Position numbers and translations under genes: made by a program
From: CALMEC01 sp964393105
GTDB taxonomy: Bacteria; Actinomycetota; Thermoleophilia; Miltoncostaeales; Miltoncostaeaceae
NCBI GenBank assembly: GCA_964393105.1
Contig: CAYMSM010000060.1
Coordinates: 1-64,000, forward strand
Direction: 5' to 3'
DNA: 64,000 nt
Shown here: positions 23,471 through 31,555 of the stretch, piece by piece
How positions within the stretch are numbered: position 1 is the stretch's first letter
How the letters are laid out: the number at the start of each line of letters is the position of its first letter
The notes under the pieces: generated by a model
What the model was told of the DNA's origin: nothing
What the model saw: the letters and a program-made list of their open reading frames with translations, nothing else
Database searches by the model: none

Positions 23471-24868
23471 TCAGGCGTGCGTCTTGAGGCGCTGCGTCAG
23501 GCTTTGCACCGCCGCAAAGATCTCGCCTTCATCCGACATCTGTATGCCGACCTTGTTGACGGCGTACATCACCGTCGTGTGATCGCGACCACCGAACGCA
23601 CGTCCCAGCGCGGGGAGCGAGCTTTGCGTCAGCTCACGGGAGAGGTACATCGCGACCTGACGTGGCACGACGACGCGCTTATCGCGCTTATCGCCGACGA
23701 GCTCGGCGATGGACAGGCCGTAGTGGCGACAGACCTCCTCTTGGATGGCCTCGACACTGATCGACGCGCCGTCGGCCGAGAAGTACGCACGCAAGACCTC
23801 CCGCGCCAACTCGACCGTGACGGGGGACTTGGCGTGTGACGCTTGGGCGACGACACGGATGAGGGCGCCTTCCAACTCGCGCACATTGTCCTGCAACCTG
23901 GCGGCGATGAACGGCAGCACCTCGGGATCATGGATCTGGTAGCCACCGGCCTGGACCTTCTTGCGCAGGATCGCGATGCGGGTCTCCAGGTCCGGTGGTT
24001 GCACGTCGGTGATGAGGCCCATCTCGAAGCGCGAGCGCAGGCGGGCCTCGAGCGTCGCCATCGCCTTCGGCGGTCGATCCGACGAGATCACGATCTGCTT
24101 GCCGGCCTCGTGAAGATCGTTGAACGTGTGGAAGAACTCCTCCTGGGTCTGGTCCTTGCCTTCGAGCATCTGAATGTCGTCGATGAGCAACACGTCGACG
24201 CCGCGATACCGCTCCTTGAACGCCTGCGTCCCGCCCTCGCCGAGCGCCGTGATGAAGTCGTTGGTGAACGTCTCGACGGAGACGTAGCGGACTGTGAGTG
24301 CCGGGTGGTTGCGCGCGACGAACTGGCCGATCGCCTGTAGCAAGTGGGTCTTTCCCAGTCCGACCCCGCCGTAGATAAAGAACGGGTTGAACGACTGGGC
24401 GGGTTGCTCTGCGACGGCGAGCGCGGCCGCGTGAGCGAATCGGTTCGACGGGCCGGTGACGAAGTTCTCGAACACGAACCGGTCCTGCAGGCGGCCATGG
24501 ACGCGCCCGAGCGCCGGGATCATGCGCTGGGGTGGCGAGTCTTCGGCGTGCTCGGTCGGCGTGTCGACCGGGACGCCGTCGGGCGCGACCGGCACCACGA
24601 TGACCTCGACGGCGATGTCGGTGCCGAGCACCTCGAACAACGCGTCTTTGAGCACGGCTTGGTAGCGCTGGACGACCCAGCTGCGGGCGAACTCCGTCTC
24701 GACCGCGAGAACGATGCGGTCGCCCTCGAGGCGCGTCGCGCGGGTGTTCGAGAACGCCAGGTTGTACGTCGCGCTGTTCAGGGTGGACGACAGGCAGGCG
24801 AGGACCTGTTCCCAGACCGCCTGGAGTTGCTCGTCGGGCGCCGACGAAAGGCGACGGGCGCGGGTCAA
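23471..24868 (-). CDS. dnaA: Chromosomal replication initiator DnaA, TTG start coupled to the upstream gene
   Basis: This 465-residue initiator has domain I (residues about 10-90, QLQAVWEQVLACLSS), a short linker, and an AAA+ domain. Walker A is GGVGLGKT at 167-174 and Walker B is VLLIDDIQML. The C-terminal DNA-binding signature GGRDHTTVMYAVNKV is present. The TTG at 24868 overlaps the stop of the GHKL-ATPase gene as TTGA and is the only canonical start that keeps all of domain I. Translational coupling to that gene is therefore likely. Confidence 0.96.
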   Translation of the reverse strand: MTRARRLSSAPDEQLQAVWEQVLACLSSTLNSATYNLAFSNTRATRLEGDRIVLAVETEFARSWVVQRYQAVLKDALFEVLGTDIAVEVIVVPVAPDGVPVDTPTEHAEDSPPQRMIPALGRVHGRLQDRFVFENFVTGPSNRFAHAAALAVAEQPAQSFNPFFIYGGVGLGKTHLLQAIGQFVARNHPALTVRYVSVETFTNDFITALGEGGTQAFKERYRGVDVLLIDDIQMLEGKDQTQEEFFHTFNDLHEAGKQIVISSDRPPKAMATLEARLRSRFEMGLITDVQPPDLETRIAILRKKVQAGGYQIHDPEVLPFIAARLQDNVRELEGALIRVVAQASHAKSPVTVELAREVLRAYFSADGASISVEAIQEEVCRHYGLSIAELVGDKRDKRVVVPRQVAMYLSRELTQSSLPALGRAFGGRDHTTVMYAVNKVGIQMSDEGEIFAAVQSLTQRLKTHA

Positions 24869-25593
24869 AACAGGGTCGTGAGCAGCTCGGTGCCTGTGCT
24901 GCTCAACGTGTGGGTGCCGTCGCCTGAGCGCACGACCAGGCCGCGGTGCTCGAGGAGCACCAGCTCGCGTCCGCATTCCCCGAGCGGGATGGCGAGCTCC
25001 CTGGCCAGCGTTGTGGGTGCTGCGGGGGTCATCTCGACCAGCAGGGCCATGAGCTGGTGCGCCCGCTCGGAGATCTCGCTGGGGGCTGGCGGGGCCGGAA
25101 CGTCGGGGACGGATATCGTCACGACCGTGCCGCCGCCCAGGTTGTCGGTCAGCTCGAAGGTTCCTCCGGTCGCCTCCATCGCTCCCGCAGCCAGCGGCAG
25201 ACCCGATCCGACACCGCGTACCACCGCTCGCACCCGTTCGCACGCCGTGGAGAACCCGGGCTGCACCGCCCGGTCCTTGTCAGGGATGCCTGGACCGCAA
25301 TCGGAGACACGCAGGGAGGCGCCGCCGTCGAAGACCGACACGCACGCACCCTCGAAGTCCGCATGGATCAGGTTCTCGATGATCTCCCGTACCGCGAGCG
25401 GGGGAAGCACGCAGGCGGCGGCGGCGCGGGCGTAGAGGTCCTCGATGAGCGACGCGTGATCCCCGGCGATCTCCGCGACGGCCGGAGGCTCGCCCGCCGC
25501 GCCGTAGTGGGCGAAGCGCACAGCGCGAAGGTCCCGACGGGCCGAGGCGGTCCGGGCATTGGAAGGTGCGGTGAGCGTGGAGGTGGGAGGCAT
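24865..25593 (-). CDS. GHKL ATPase with C-terminal winged-helix domain, upstream of dnaA
   Basis: This 242-residue protein has a histidine-kinase-type ATPase domain (about residues 45-163): N-box VREIIENLIHADF (Glu70, Asn74), G1 SDCGPGI (98-103), G2 GVGSGLPLA (127-135) and final strand GGGTVVTISV. It lacks an H-box and receiver domain. Residues about 174-235 form a winged-helix-like unit (ERAHQLMALLVEM, LARELAIPLGECGREL, then LSSTG). It resembles anti-sigma/SpoIIAB-like or sensor ATPases fused to a DNA-binding module. It lies between rpmH and dnaA, overlaps dnaA by TTGA, and sits downstream of DnaA-box-like sites. A role in control of dnaA is inferred only from position. Confidence 0.8.
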   Translation of the reverse strand: MPPTSTLTAPSNARTASARRDLRAVRFAHYGAAGEPPAVAEIAGDHASLIEDLYARAAAACVLPPLAVREIIENLIHADFEGACVSVFDGGASLRVSDCGPGIPDKDRAVQPGFSTACERVRAVVRGVGSGLPLAAGAMEATGGTFELTDNLGGGTVVTISVPDVPAPPAPSEISERAHQLMALLVEMTPAAPTTLARELAIPLGECGRELVLLEHRGLVVRSGDGTHTLSSTGTELLTTLF

Positions 25594-25957
25594 CAGGTGC
25601 GAGAGGGGGGCGATCGTACCAACGGTCGGGAGCACCCGGAAGGGGGCGTGCGGCCTGTGGACAGGAAAGTGCCGAGGGTGCGGCAAAAACGCGGCGGGGC
25701 GCGACGCGCGGGGGCACCGTCCGGCCACAGAACCCGGCACCGTGCAGGGGATCTTGGTTATCCACAAGTGTTTCCACAAGTGTGGATGGTTCTCGCAGTC
25801 ACGCGGAGGACTCCGACTGACTTCGCAAGGCGGTCGGGGCGGATGCAGGTTCCGAGGCCCCGGGACGAGACGGGGACTCTGGTAGCATCCACGGCCGTGG
25901 TGAGGGTCTCCTACGGGTCCCGCGCCAAAGCCTGCCCAGCGACGAAGACGAGCCCGC
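25594..25957. other. rpmH-dnaA operon divergent gap with DnaA-box cluster
   Basis: This 364-bp gap separates the minus-strand dnaA operon from plus-strand rpmH. It contains a perfect DnaA box TTATCCACA (25758-25766), GTTTCCACA (25770-25778), TGTGGATGG (25781-25789) and TGTGGACAG (25656-25664). Coding direction switches here. It could be part of oriC or an autoregulatory dnaA promoter. No gene was found in it. Confidence 0.6.
25883..25888 (+). promoter_or_regulatory. rpmH: Possible rpmH -10 element
   Basis: TAGCAT preceded by CTGG suggests an extended -10 about 70 bp upstream of rpmH. No convincing -35 is visible, so this is tentative. Confidence 0.3.
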
Positions 25958-26092
25958 GTGAAGAGGACGTACCAGCCGAACAAGCGCAAGCGGAAGAAGA
26001 CCCACGGGTTCCGCAAACGGATGAGCACCCGCGGTGGGCGCGCCATCCTCCGCCGCCGCCGGGCCAAGGGCCGCTCCCGGCTTTCGGCGTAG
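25958..26092 (+). CDS. rpmH: 50S ribosomal protein L34
   Basis: This is a 44-residue, strongly basic ribosomal protein. It starts at GTG with KRTYQPNKRKRKKTHGF and continues FRKRMSTRGGRAILRRRR, matching L34 over its length. It begins the plus-strand rpmH-rnpA-yidD-yidC-jag-rsmG-parA-parB cluster. It is 16 bp from rnpA. Confidence 0.95.
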   Translation: MKRTYQPNKRKRKKTHGFRKRMSTRGGRAILRRRRAKGRSRLSA

Positions 26093-26108
26093 CGGGGGCC
26101 ATTGCAGC

Positions 26109-26504
26109 GTGACCGGCGTCGATCCGACACCTCGCCCGCGTCGCTCCCGGCTGACACGGTCGGGGGACTTCGATGCGGTCTACCGCCGCGGCAAGTCCGC
26201 TTCGGGACGGCATCTTGTCGTCTACGCCTTCCGTCGCGAGGACGCTTTGCCGGAGGACGTCGCACGTCTCGGGGTGTCCATCTCGCGCAAGGTCGGGGGT
26301 GCTGTTGAGCGCAACCGCCTCAAGCGGGTGCTTCGGGAGCAGTTCGCGGTGTTCGCGGCCGAGCTTCCGCGCGGCACGGACTTCGTCGCGATCGCCCGGC
26401 CTGGTGCGTTCGAGTATCTCGACGAGCACGGTAGCGGGGCCATCGGGGAGCGACTCGGCGAACTCGTACGCAGGGTCGTGGGCGCCGGGGCGCCGAGCGC
26501 GTGA
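26109..26504 (+). CDS. rnpA: Ribonuclease P protein component
   Basis: This 131-residue basic protein assists the catalytic RNase P RNA in tRNA 5' maturation. It shows RLTRSGDFDAVYRRGKS, GVSISRKVGGAVERNR and the RNR motif continuing as RNRLKRVLRE. The GTG at 26109 is chosen because it gives the usual N-terminal length and lies just after rpmH. It overlaps yidD as GTGA. Confidence 0.95.
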   Translation: MTGVDPTPRPRRSRLTRSGDFDAVYRRGKSASGRHLVVYAFRREDALPEDVARLGVSISRKVGGAVERNRLKRVLREQFAVFAAELPRGTDFVAIARPGAFEYLDEHGSGAIGERLGELVRRVVGAGAPSA

Positions 26505-26734
26505 TCCGCGCAATCGTCATCGCGCCCGTCAAGGCCTACCAGCGACTCGTCTCGCCACTGCTTCGCCCGCGCTGCAAGTACGTGCCGAGCTGCTCCGAAT
26601 ACGCGGTCCTCGCGGTGCGTGAGTTCGGGATCGTCCGCGGAGTGATCCTCGCGGGCTGGCGCCTGCTTCGCTGCAACCCGGCCTCGCACGGCGGCATCGA
26701 CTACCCGCGCGACCAGCGCCTCTTTCGCCGATGA
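26501..26734 (+). CDS. yidD: Membrane protein insertion efficiency factor YidD
   Basis: This 77-residue amphipathic protein has the family's conserved Cys motif CKYVPSCSEYA and the following LAGWRLLRCNPASHGG. It helps YidC-dependent insertion at the membrane. It overlaps rnpA by 4 bp (GTGA) and yidC by 4 bp (ATGA). Confidence 0.95.
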   Translation: MIRAIVIAPVKAYQRLVSPLLRPRCKYVPSCSEYAVLAVREFGIVRGVILAGWRLLRCNPASHGGIDYPRDQRLFRR

Positions 26735-27657
26735 ACCCCCTCCAATTCCTCGAGCCGCCGCTCGAAGACTTCCTGAACTTCCTCAACGAGCAGGCCAACC
26801 TGACGTACGGCTGGGCGATCGTCGTGCTGACGGTCTGCGTCCGGATCCTGATCCTGCCGCTCTTCGTCAGCCAGTACCGCTCGGCCCGGCGCATGCAGGA
26901 GATCGCGCCACAGCTCAAGCAGGCGCAGGCCAAGTTCAAGAACGACAAGCGCAAGCAGCAGGAAGAGATGATGCGGCTCTTCCAGGAGAACAAGGTCAAC
27001 CCGTTCGGCTCGTGCCTACCGATGGTTTTCCAGTTTCCGATCTTCATCGCGCTGTACTTCGTGCTGCGGGACTTCTCGCGTCAGGTGAGCGACGAAGCCG
27101 ACCTGTCGTTCATGTGGATCATCCCGGACATCTCCCAGGAGTTCCGGAGCATGGGATGGACAGCGATCATCGTGGCTCTGATCTACGGCGGGTCCCAGCT
27201 CTTGGCGACCGAGGTGTCGATGGCGACAACGCCGCAGACCAACGAGTGGCAGCGCAAGCTCTTCCGGGTGCTGCCTCTCTTCATCGTGGGCGGCCTGTTC
27301 TTCTACCCCAACATCCCCGCGGGGCTGGTGCTCTACTGGATGACAACCAACCTGTGGACCGGCGGTCAGCAGGTTGTGCTCAAGCGGCGGCTCGGCCCGT
27401 TGCAGATTGCGGCGGCGCCGGATGGCGGCGGTGTGGCGCCTGCGCCAGTCGCGGTGGCGGTCGAGTCCAAGGCGGCGGCGGGAGGGGCGACCAAGGCGAA
27501 GCCGACGAAGGGCGGAGCCAAATCGAAGCCCAAGCCGTCCCCGGCGGTGGCGGCCGAGCCCGCCGAGGGGTCGACGGAGGGCACGGCCGTCCATCGACCC
27601 CCGACACCCAGAAATCGTCCGTCAAACCAGCGACGCAAACCACCGAAGAAGCGATGA
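26731..27657 (+). CDS. yidC: Membrane protein insertase YidC (Oxa1 family)
   Basis: This 308-residue insertase has about five membrane helices: an N-terminal one near residues 24-45, then GSCLPMVFQFPIFIALYFVL near 93-112, and later segments around AIIVALIYGGSQLL, LPLFIVGGLFFY and VLYWMTTNLWT. The cytosolic loop has the usual QEIAPQLKQAQAKFKNDKRKQQEE charge-rich hairpin. A basic Ala/Lys/Pro tail follows. It lacks the large periplasmic domain of Gram-negative YidC, as in actinobacteria. It overlaps jag by 4 bp. Confidence 0.96.
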   Translation: MNPLQFLEPPLEDFLNFLNEQANLTYGWAIVVLTVCVRILILPLFVSQYRSARRMQEIAPQLKQAQAKFKNDKRKQQEEMMRLFQENKVNPFGSCLPMVFQFPIFIALYFVLRDFSRQVSDEADLSFMWIIPDISQEFRSMGWTAIIVALIYGGSQLLATEVSMATTPQTNEWQRKLFRVLPLFIVGGLFFYPNIPAGLVLYWMTTNLWTGGQQVVLKRRLGPLQIAAAPDGGGVAPAPVAVAVESKAAAGGATKAKPTKGGAKSKPKPSPAVAAEPAEGSTEGTAVHRPPTPRNRPSNQRRKPPKKR

Positions 27658-28121
27658 GCGACCCGCGCGAAATACTCGAGACCATGTTCGAAGCCGTCCT
27701 CGACGGGATGGATCTCGATGCCGATGTCACGGTGACAGAGACCGCTGAGGGCGACCTTGCCGTCGTGGTGCAAGGCGACGGCTTGGACGCCATGATCGGC
27801 CGCGGCGGTGCGGTGATCGACGCTTTGCAGTACCTGGCGCACCAGAGCGTGCTTCGCGCTGGTGGGGGGGAGCCGCGACGGGTCAGCGTGGACGCCGGCG
27901 GGTATCGGGAGCGCCGCCGCCGCCAGCTCGAGCGGCTTGCCGAGCACGCCGCGACGGAGGCGGTCACTCACGGCGAAGAGATCGAACTTGATCCCATGAC
28001 GCCGCATGACCGGCGGATCGTCCACATGGCGCTCGCTGAGCGCACCGACATCGAGACCCGGAGCGAGGGCGATGAGCCCAACCGCCGCATCGTCGTCTTG
28101 CCGTCCGAGCGTTTCACGTGA
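27654..28121 (+). CDS. jag: Jag/KhpB-like RNA-binding protein (KH-R3H)
   Basis: This 155-residue protein has a KH domain with the GxxG-type loop IGRGGAVIDALQYL (about residues 44-57) and an R3H motif (DRRIVHMALAE, about 124-134). A Jag_N domain is absent or short, as in many actinobacterial members. It binds RNA and is encoded after yidC. The ATG at 27654 overlaps the yidC stop (ATGA). Its own stop codon is inside the first parS site. Confidence 0.92.
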   Translation: MSDPREILETMFEAVLDGMDLDADVTVTETAEGDLAVVVQGDGLDAMIGRGGAVIDALQYLAHQSVLRAGGGEPRRVSVDAGGYRERRRRQLERLAEHAATEAVTHGEEIELDPMTPHDRRIVHMALAERTDIETRSEGDEPNRRIVVLPSERFT

Positions 28122-28125
28122 AACG
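28110..28125. promoter_or_regulatory. parS: parS centromere site 1, overlapping the jag stop
   Basis: CGTTTCACGTGAAACG holds the 14-bp parS core GTTTCACGTGAAAC. The palindrome extends to 26 bp (28105-28130). The jag TGA at 28119-28121 lies within it. ParB should bind here, close to its own gene. Confidence 0.9.
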
Positions 28126-28144
28126 CTCGGATATGTGCTTCGCG

Positions 28145-28160
28145 TGTTCCACGTGAAACA
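28145..28160. promoter_or_regulatory. parS: parS centromere site 2
   Basis: TGTTCCACGTGAAACA differs from the consensus TGTTTCACGTGAAACA at one base. It lies 20 bp after site 1 and 43 bp before rsmG. Confidence 0.88.
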
Positions 28161-28202
28161 TTGGCGCAAGGGCACCGGCCACGTCCGGTAAAGGGTGTCA
28201 GT

Positions 28203-28955
28203 GTGCAAAATGACCCTTCCGTACATGGCCGAGCCGGGCGTCGTGTGACCCGGGTTCGGCCACCTGCGGGGCGTCTGCTGGAGGCGTGCGCGGGGCTGGG
28301 CATCGCGCTGGCGCCGTCGGCTGCGGGACGCATGGTGGCGTTTCTGGACGAGATGGCCCTGGAGCCGCAGAACCTGACGTCCGTCGATCTGCTCCGGGAC
28401 GGCGTCGAGCGGCACCTTGTCGACAGCCTGAGCGCGCTCATCTTGCCCGTCGTGCGTGCGGCGTCATCGATCGTGGATCTCGGGAGCGGTGGCGGCTTTC
28501 CCGGGGTCCCGCTTGCGATCGCACGTCCGGAATGTGCGGTCACCCTCGTCGAGAGCGAGGGCACCAAGGCCGGCTGGCTGGCCCGCGCGACCCGGGATTT
28601 GCCTAACGTACGGACCGTGGCGGTACGCACCGAGACCCTGGCGGCGCAGGAACGGGAGCATTGGCAACTCGCGACGGCCCGTGCCCTCGCGCCCTTACCG
28701 GTACTCGTCGAGCTTGCTGCGCCGCTTGTCGCGGTGGGCGGGACCTTGGTGGCATGGCGTGGACCCCGTGATCCGGTCGAGGAGGATCGGGCGAATGGCG
28801 CATGCGGTCAGGTGGGCTTGGCGCCGGGCCCGGTCACCGCCGTAACCCCGTTTGCGGGCGCCGAGCGGCACCTGCACCAGTTTCGGAAGGTCGCGCCCAC
28901 ACCCTCGCGCATCCCCCGACGCCCGGGACGCGCGTCGAAACGGCCGCTGGCGTGA
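28203..28955 (+). CDS. rsmG: 16S rRNA (guanine-N7) methyltransferase RsmG
   Basis: This 250-residue class I SAM methyltransferase (GidB) modifies 16S rRNA. The SAM motif IVDLGSGGGFPGVPLAI is intact, and DSLSALIL and LVESEGTKAGWLAR follow the family. The GTG at 28203 has AAAGGG about 6 bases upstream; a TTG at 28161 would add 14 residues. Its stop overlaps parA as GTGA. Confidence 0.93.
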   Translation: MQNDPSVHGRAGRRVTRVRPPAGRLLEACAGLGIALAPSAAGRMVAFLDEMALEPQNLTSVDLLRDGVERHLVDSLSALILPVVRAASSIVDLGSGGGFPGVPLAIARPECAVTLVESEGTKAGWLARATRDLPNVRTVAVRTETLAAQEREHWQLATARALAPLPVLVELAAPLVAVGGTLVAWRGPRDPVEEDRANGACGQVGLAPGPVTAVTPFAGAERHLHQFRKVAPTPSRIPRRPGRASKRPLA

Positions 28956-29701
28956 TCTACGCCGTCGTCAATCAGAAGGGCGGTGTCGGCAAGACGACGA
29001 CGTCGGTCAACCTGGCCGCGTGCCTCGCAGCAGCCGGCATGCGGACATTGCTGGTCGACATCGACCCGCAGGCAAACGCCACCAGCGGGCTCGGCATCGT
29101 CAGGCCCCATCCCACGATGGCGGACATCCTGTTGGATGGCACGCCGCTCGCGGAGGCGATCGTCCCCACCCGCATCGACGGGCTCGACATCGCTCCCTGC
29201 GCCCCGGATCTGGCAGGGGCGGCGGTCGAGCTGCCAGGACGCGACGGCCGTGAGTACCTGCTCGCCCATGCCCTGGCGCCGGTGGCCGCGGCGTACCGGT
29301 TCGTGTTCCTCGACTGCCCGCCGTCGCTTGACCTGCTCACCGTCAACGCCCTGACGGCCGCCGAGCGTCTGATCGTCCCCGTCCAGTGCGAGTTCTACGC
29401 GCTCGAGGGGCTGACCAGGCTGCTCGAGACCATCACGGCGGTCCAGGGGTCGCTCAACCCCCGATTGCGCGTCACCGGCATGTTGATGACGATGCACGAT
29501 CAGCGGACCCGTGTCAGTGGCGAGGTCATCGCCGAGGTCCGACGCCACTTCGGTGAGCTGGCGTTCCGAACCGTCATCCCACGAAACGTTCGGCTCGCCG
29601 AGGCGCCGTCCCATGGGGAGCCGGTCATCCGTTACGACCCGGCCTCATCCGGGGCGACCGCCTACACGGAGGCCGCGAGAGAGGTTGCAGCCCGTGGCTG
29701 A
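28952..29701 (+). CDS. parA: Chromosome-partitioning ATPase ParA (Soj)
   Basis: This 249-residue deviant-Walker ATPase has KGGVGKTT at residues about 9-16, the Walker A' continuation and Walker B FLDCPPS. Later, the RVTGMLMTMHDQRT and AEAPSHGEPV segments are typical of Soj. With ParB and parS it segregates the origin region. The GTG overlaps the rsmG TGA, and the parB GTG lies inside its last codons. Confidence 0.95.
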   Translation: MIYAVVNQKGGVGKTTTSVNLAACLAAAGMRTLLVDIDPQANATSGLGIVRPHPTMADILLDGTPLAEAIVPTRIDGLDIAPCAPDLAGAAVELPGRDGREYLLAHALAPVAAAYRFVFLDCPPSLDLLTVNALTAAERLIVPVQCEFYALEGLTRLLETITAVQGSLNPRLRVTGMLMTMHDQRTRVSGEVIAEVRRHFGELAFRTVIPRNVRLAEAPSHGEPVIRYDPASSGATAYTEAAREVAARG

Positions 29702-30554
29702 TCCACCACAGCGTCTGGGCCGGGGACTGGCCGCCCTACTGGGTGGACCGGCGCCCGTGGGGGTCATGCCGACCGGCGGGCTCTTGGAGATCGAGGTCGC
29801 GGCGATACGCCCCAACCCCAACCAACCGCGCCGCCGTTTTGACGAGGACGCCCTGGACGCCCTCGCCGAGTCGTTGCGTTCGAGCGGTTTGGTCCAGCCG
29901 GTCGTCGTGCGCCCGCTCGGCGAAGGGGGCTACGAGCTGATCGCCGGCGAGCGTCGCTGGCAGGCCGCACGGCGTGCCGGCATCGAGCGCATCCCCGCGC
30001 TCGTGCGCGACGCCGCCGAGCGGGAACGCTTGGAGCTCGCGCTCGTCGAGAACGTGGTGCGTGAGGATCTCAACCCGATGGAGATCGCCCGTGCCGTCGC
30101 GGCGCTCGTCGAGGACTTCGGGCAGACCCACGCGGATGTGGCCGCGACGCTCGGACGCAGCCGCCCCGCGATCTCGAACCTGCTGAGACTGCTCGAGCTT
30201 CCAGAAACGGTTCAGGAGCTGGTGCAGGACGGGCGCCTGAGCGAGGGTCACGCCCGCGCGGTTCTCATGGTCGACGGCGCCCGGGCACGGCGGGAGCTGG
30301 CCGAACGTGCCGTCGCCGGCGATCTTTCGGTCCGCCAGGTCGAAGCGGCGGCGCGGGCCGCCGGCGCAGGTCGCCGGCAGTCCCGCCGACAGGTCGTCGA
30401 ACCCTCCCCGTTGACCGATCGGGCCATCGACGTGCTCTACGGCGTGTTCGAAGCGCCGGTCCGGGTCCGGCGCCCTGCGTCGGGAGAGATCCTGGTCGAG
30501 CTCCGCTTCGCCGACGAGGACGCCCTGCGTCGCGGCCTGGACCGGCTGGACTGA
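29694..30554 (+). CDS. parB: Chromosome-partitioning protein ParB (Spo0J)
   Basis: This 286-residue protein has the N-terminal LGRGLAALLG motif, the CTPase/ParB-box segment IRPNPNQPRRRFD, GERRWQAAR and ENVVREDLNPMEIA. A helix-turn-helix follows at VAATLGRSRPAISNLLRLL, and a C-terminal dimer domain ends the protein. It should load at the two parS sites upstream of rsmG. The GTG at 29694 overlaps parA by 8 bp. Confidence 0.96.
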   Translation: MADPPQRLGRGLAALLGGPAPVGVMPTGGLLEIEVAAIRPNPNQPRRRFDEDALDALAESLRSSGLVQPVVVRPLGEGGYELIAGERRWQAARRAGIERIPALVRDAAERERLELALVENVVREDLNPMEIARAVAALVEDFGQTHADVAATLGRSRPAISNLLRLLELPETVQELVQDGRLSEGHARAVLMVDGARARRELAERAVAGDLSVRQVEAAARAAGAGRRQSRRQVVEPSPLTDRAIDVLYGVFEAPVRVRRPASGEILVELRFADEDALRRGLDRLD

Positions 30555-30702
30555 TATCGCAGCGCGTGTTCATGATGCGAGACGCGGGTTTTCGCTGATG
30601 GAGTCGGCGGATCGTCGTTACTCAACCGCCGCCTGCTGCGCTCTTCTCAATGACCGGGCCACCGGATACCGTGAACACGGGAGCACGCTAGGAGCGCACG
30701 CC

Positions 30703-30852
30703 GTGGACGCAGAACAGGCACCCCTCCGTCTCGAGGATCTCGTGACCCATGACGATTACGTGGCGCTACTCGAGATCGCAGCACGCATCGCCGCCGAATG
30801 TGCCGCGCTCGGGCACACCCGGCTCCTCGCCGAATTCCGAGAGGTGGAATAA
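30703..30852 (+). CDS. Small protein of unknown function
   Basis: This 49-residue acidic, helix-rich protein starts at GTG with AGGAG 8 bases upstream. It reads DAEQAPLRLEDLVTHDDYVA and then ALLEIAARIAAECAALG, likely one amphipathic helix pair. I recognise no family. It lies in the gap between parB and tRNA-Ile. Coding status rests on the ribosome-binding site and codon pattern only. Confidence 0.45.
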   Translation: MDAEQAPLRLEDLVTHDDYVALLEIAARIAAECAALGHTRLLAEFREVE

Positions 30853-30862
30853 CGGCGTGTCA

Positions 30863-30936
30863 TGGGCGATCGTGGACTCGAACCACGGACCTCATCCTTA
30901 TCAGGGATGCGCTCTAACCGCCTGAGCTAATCGCCC
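30863..30936 (-). tRNA. tRNA-Ile (anticodon GAT)
   Basis: The minus strand folds into a complete 74-nt tRNA. The acceptor stem is GGGCGAT paired with ATCGCCC, discriminator A. The D arm is AGCTCAGGCGGTTAGAGCG. The anticodon loop CTGATAA carries GAT. The T arm holds GTTCGAGTC. No CCA is encoded. Confidence 0.97.
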
Positions 30937-30996
30937 GCGAAGCGGCCCGGAACGGTAGCACCGAACCGGCCGGGCGGACAACCGCCAGAGTGTTCC

Positions 30997-31002
30997 TATA
31001 AT
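30997..31002 (+). promoter_or_regulatory. Strong -10 element (TATAAT) for the bifunctional nuclease gene
   Basis: A consensus TATAAT lies 41 bp upstream of the ATG at 31043. It is the only perfect match noticed in this GC-rich window. Its presence argues against the ATG at 31001 being the start, since that codon is part of the -10. Confidence 0.65.
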
Positions 31003-31042
31003 GGATCGAGACCTCCACCAACGATGGGAGCATGTCCCGGCC

Positions 31043-31537
31043 ATGCAGGAGATGGTCATCTACGGCGTCAGCTTCGACATGGTCGGCAAGCAGCCGATCG
31101 TGTTGCTGAAGACCGTGGCCGGAAACACCTTCCTGCCGATCTGGATCGGCCACGCTGAAGCGGCCTCGATCCTGATGAAGCTGCAGGGCGCCGACACGCC
31201 GCGTCCGATGACGCACGATCTCGCGACCGACATCATGCGGGAACTGAACGCCCAGGTCGCCAAGATCACGGTGACAGAGCTTCGCGACAACACGTTCTAC
31301 GCCCTCATCACCCTGCGCGCGGACGCCTCGGAGTTCGAGGTGGACTGCCGCCCCTCCGATGCGATCGCGCTGGCGGTCCGCGCCAACGCGCCGATCTTCG
31401 CGGCCGATCAGGTGATCGAGGACAGCGGCATCGAGTTCCCGGACCAGCCGGAGGCCATCGAGACCGAGGATGTCGTCGCCCAGTTCAAGGAGTTCCTCGA
31501 AAACGTCACGCCCGAGGATTTCTCGCCCGAGGAATAG
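31043..31537 (+). CDS. Bifunctional nuclease family protein (DUF151)
   Basis: This 164-residue protein is a BFN/DUF151 domain throughout. Family landmarks are VGKQPIVLLKT, FLPIWIGHAEA, RPMTHDL and CRPSDAIALAVRA. Related plant proteins have RNase/DNase activity; bacterial roles are poorly known. The ATG at 31043 follows a GGGAG and the strong promoter at 30997. It is monocistronic and convergent with chorismate mutase. Confidence 0.9.
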   Translation: MQEMVIYGVSFDMVGKQPIVLLKTVAGNTFLPIWIGHAEAASILMKLQGADTPRPMTHDLATDIMRELNAQVAKITVTELRDNTFYALITLRADASEFEVDCRPSDAIALAVRANAPIFAADQVIEDSGIEFPDQPEAIETEDVVAQFKEFLENVTPEDFSPEE

Positions 31538-31555
31538 GCCGCTTCTGCCACGCCC

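Noticed and set aside
28110..28160. Terminator hairpin after jag
   Set aside because: The palindromes match parS in sequence and spacing and lack a T tract.
31001..31042. ATG 31001 as the start of the bifunctional nuclease
   Set aside because: It overlaps a consensus TATAAT promoter, and the family begins at MQEMVIYG (31043).
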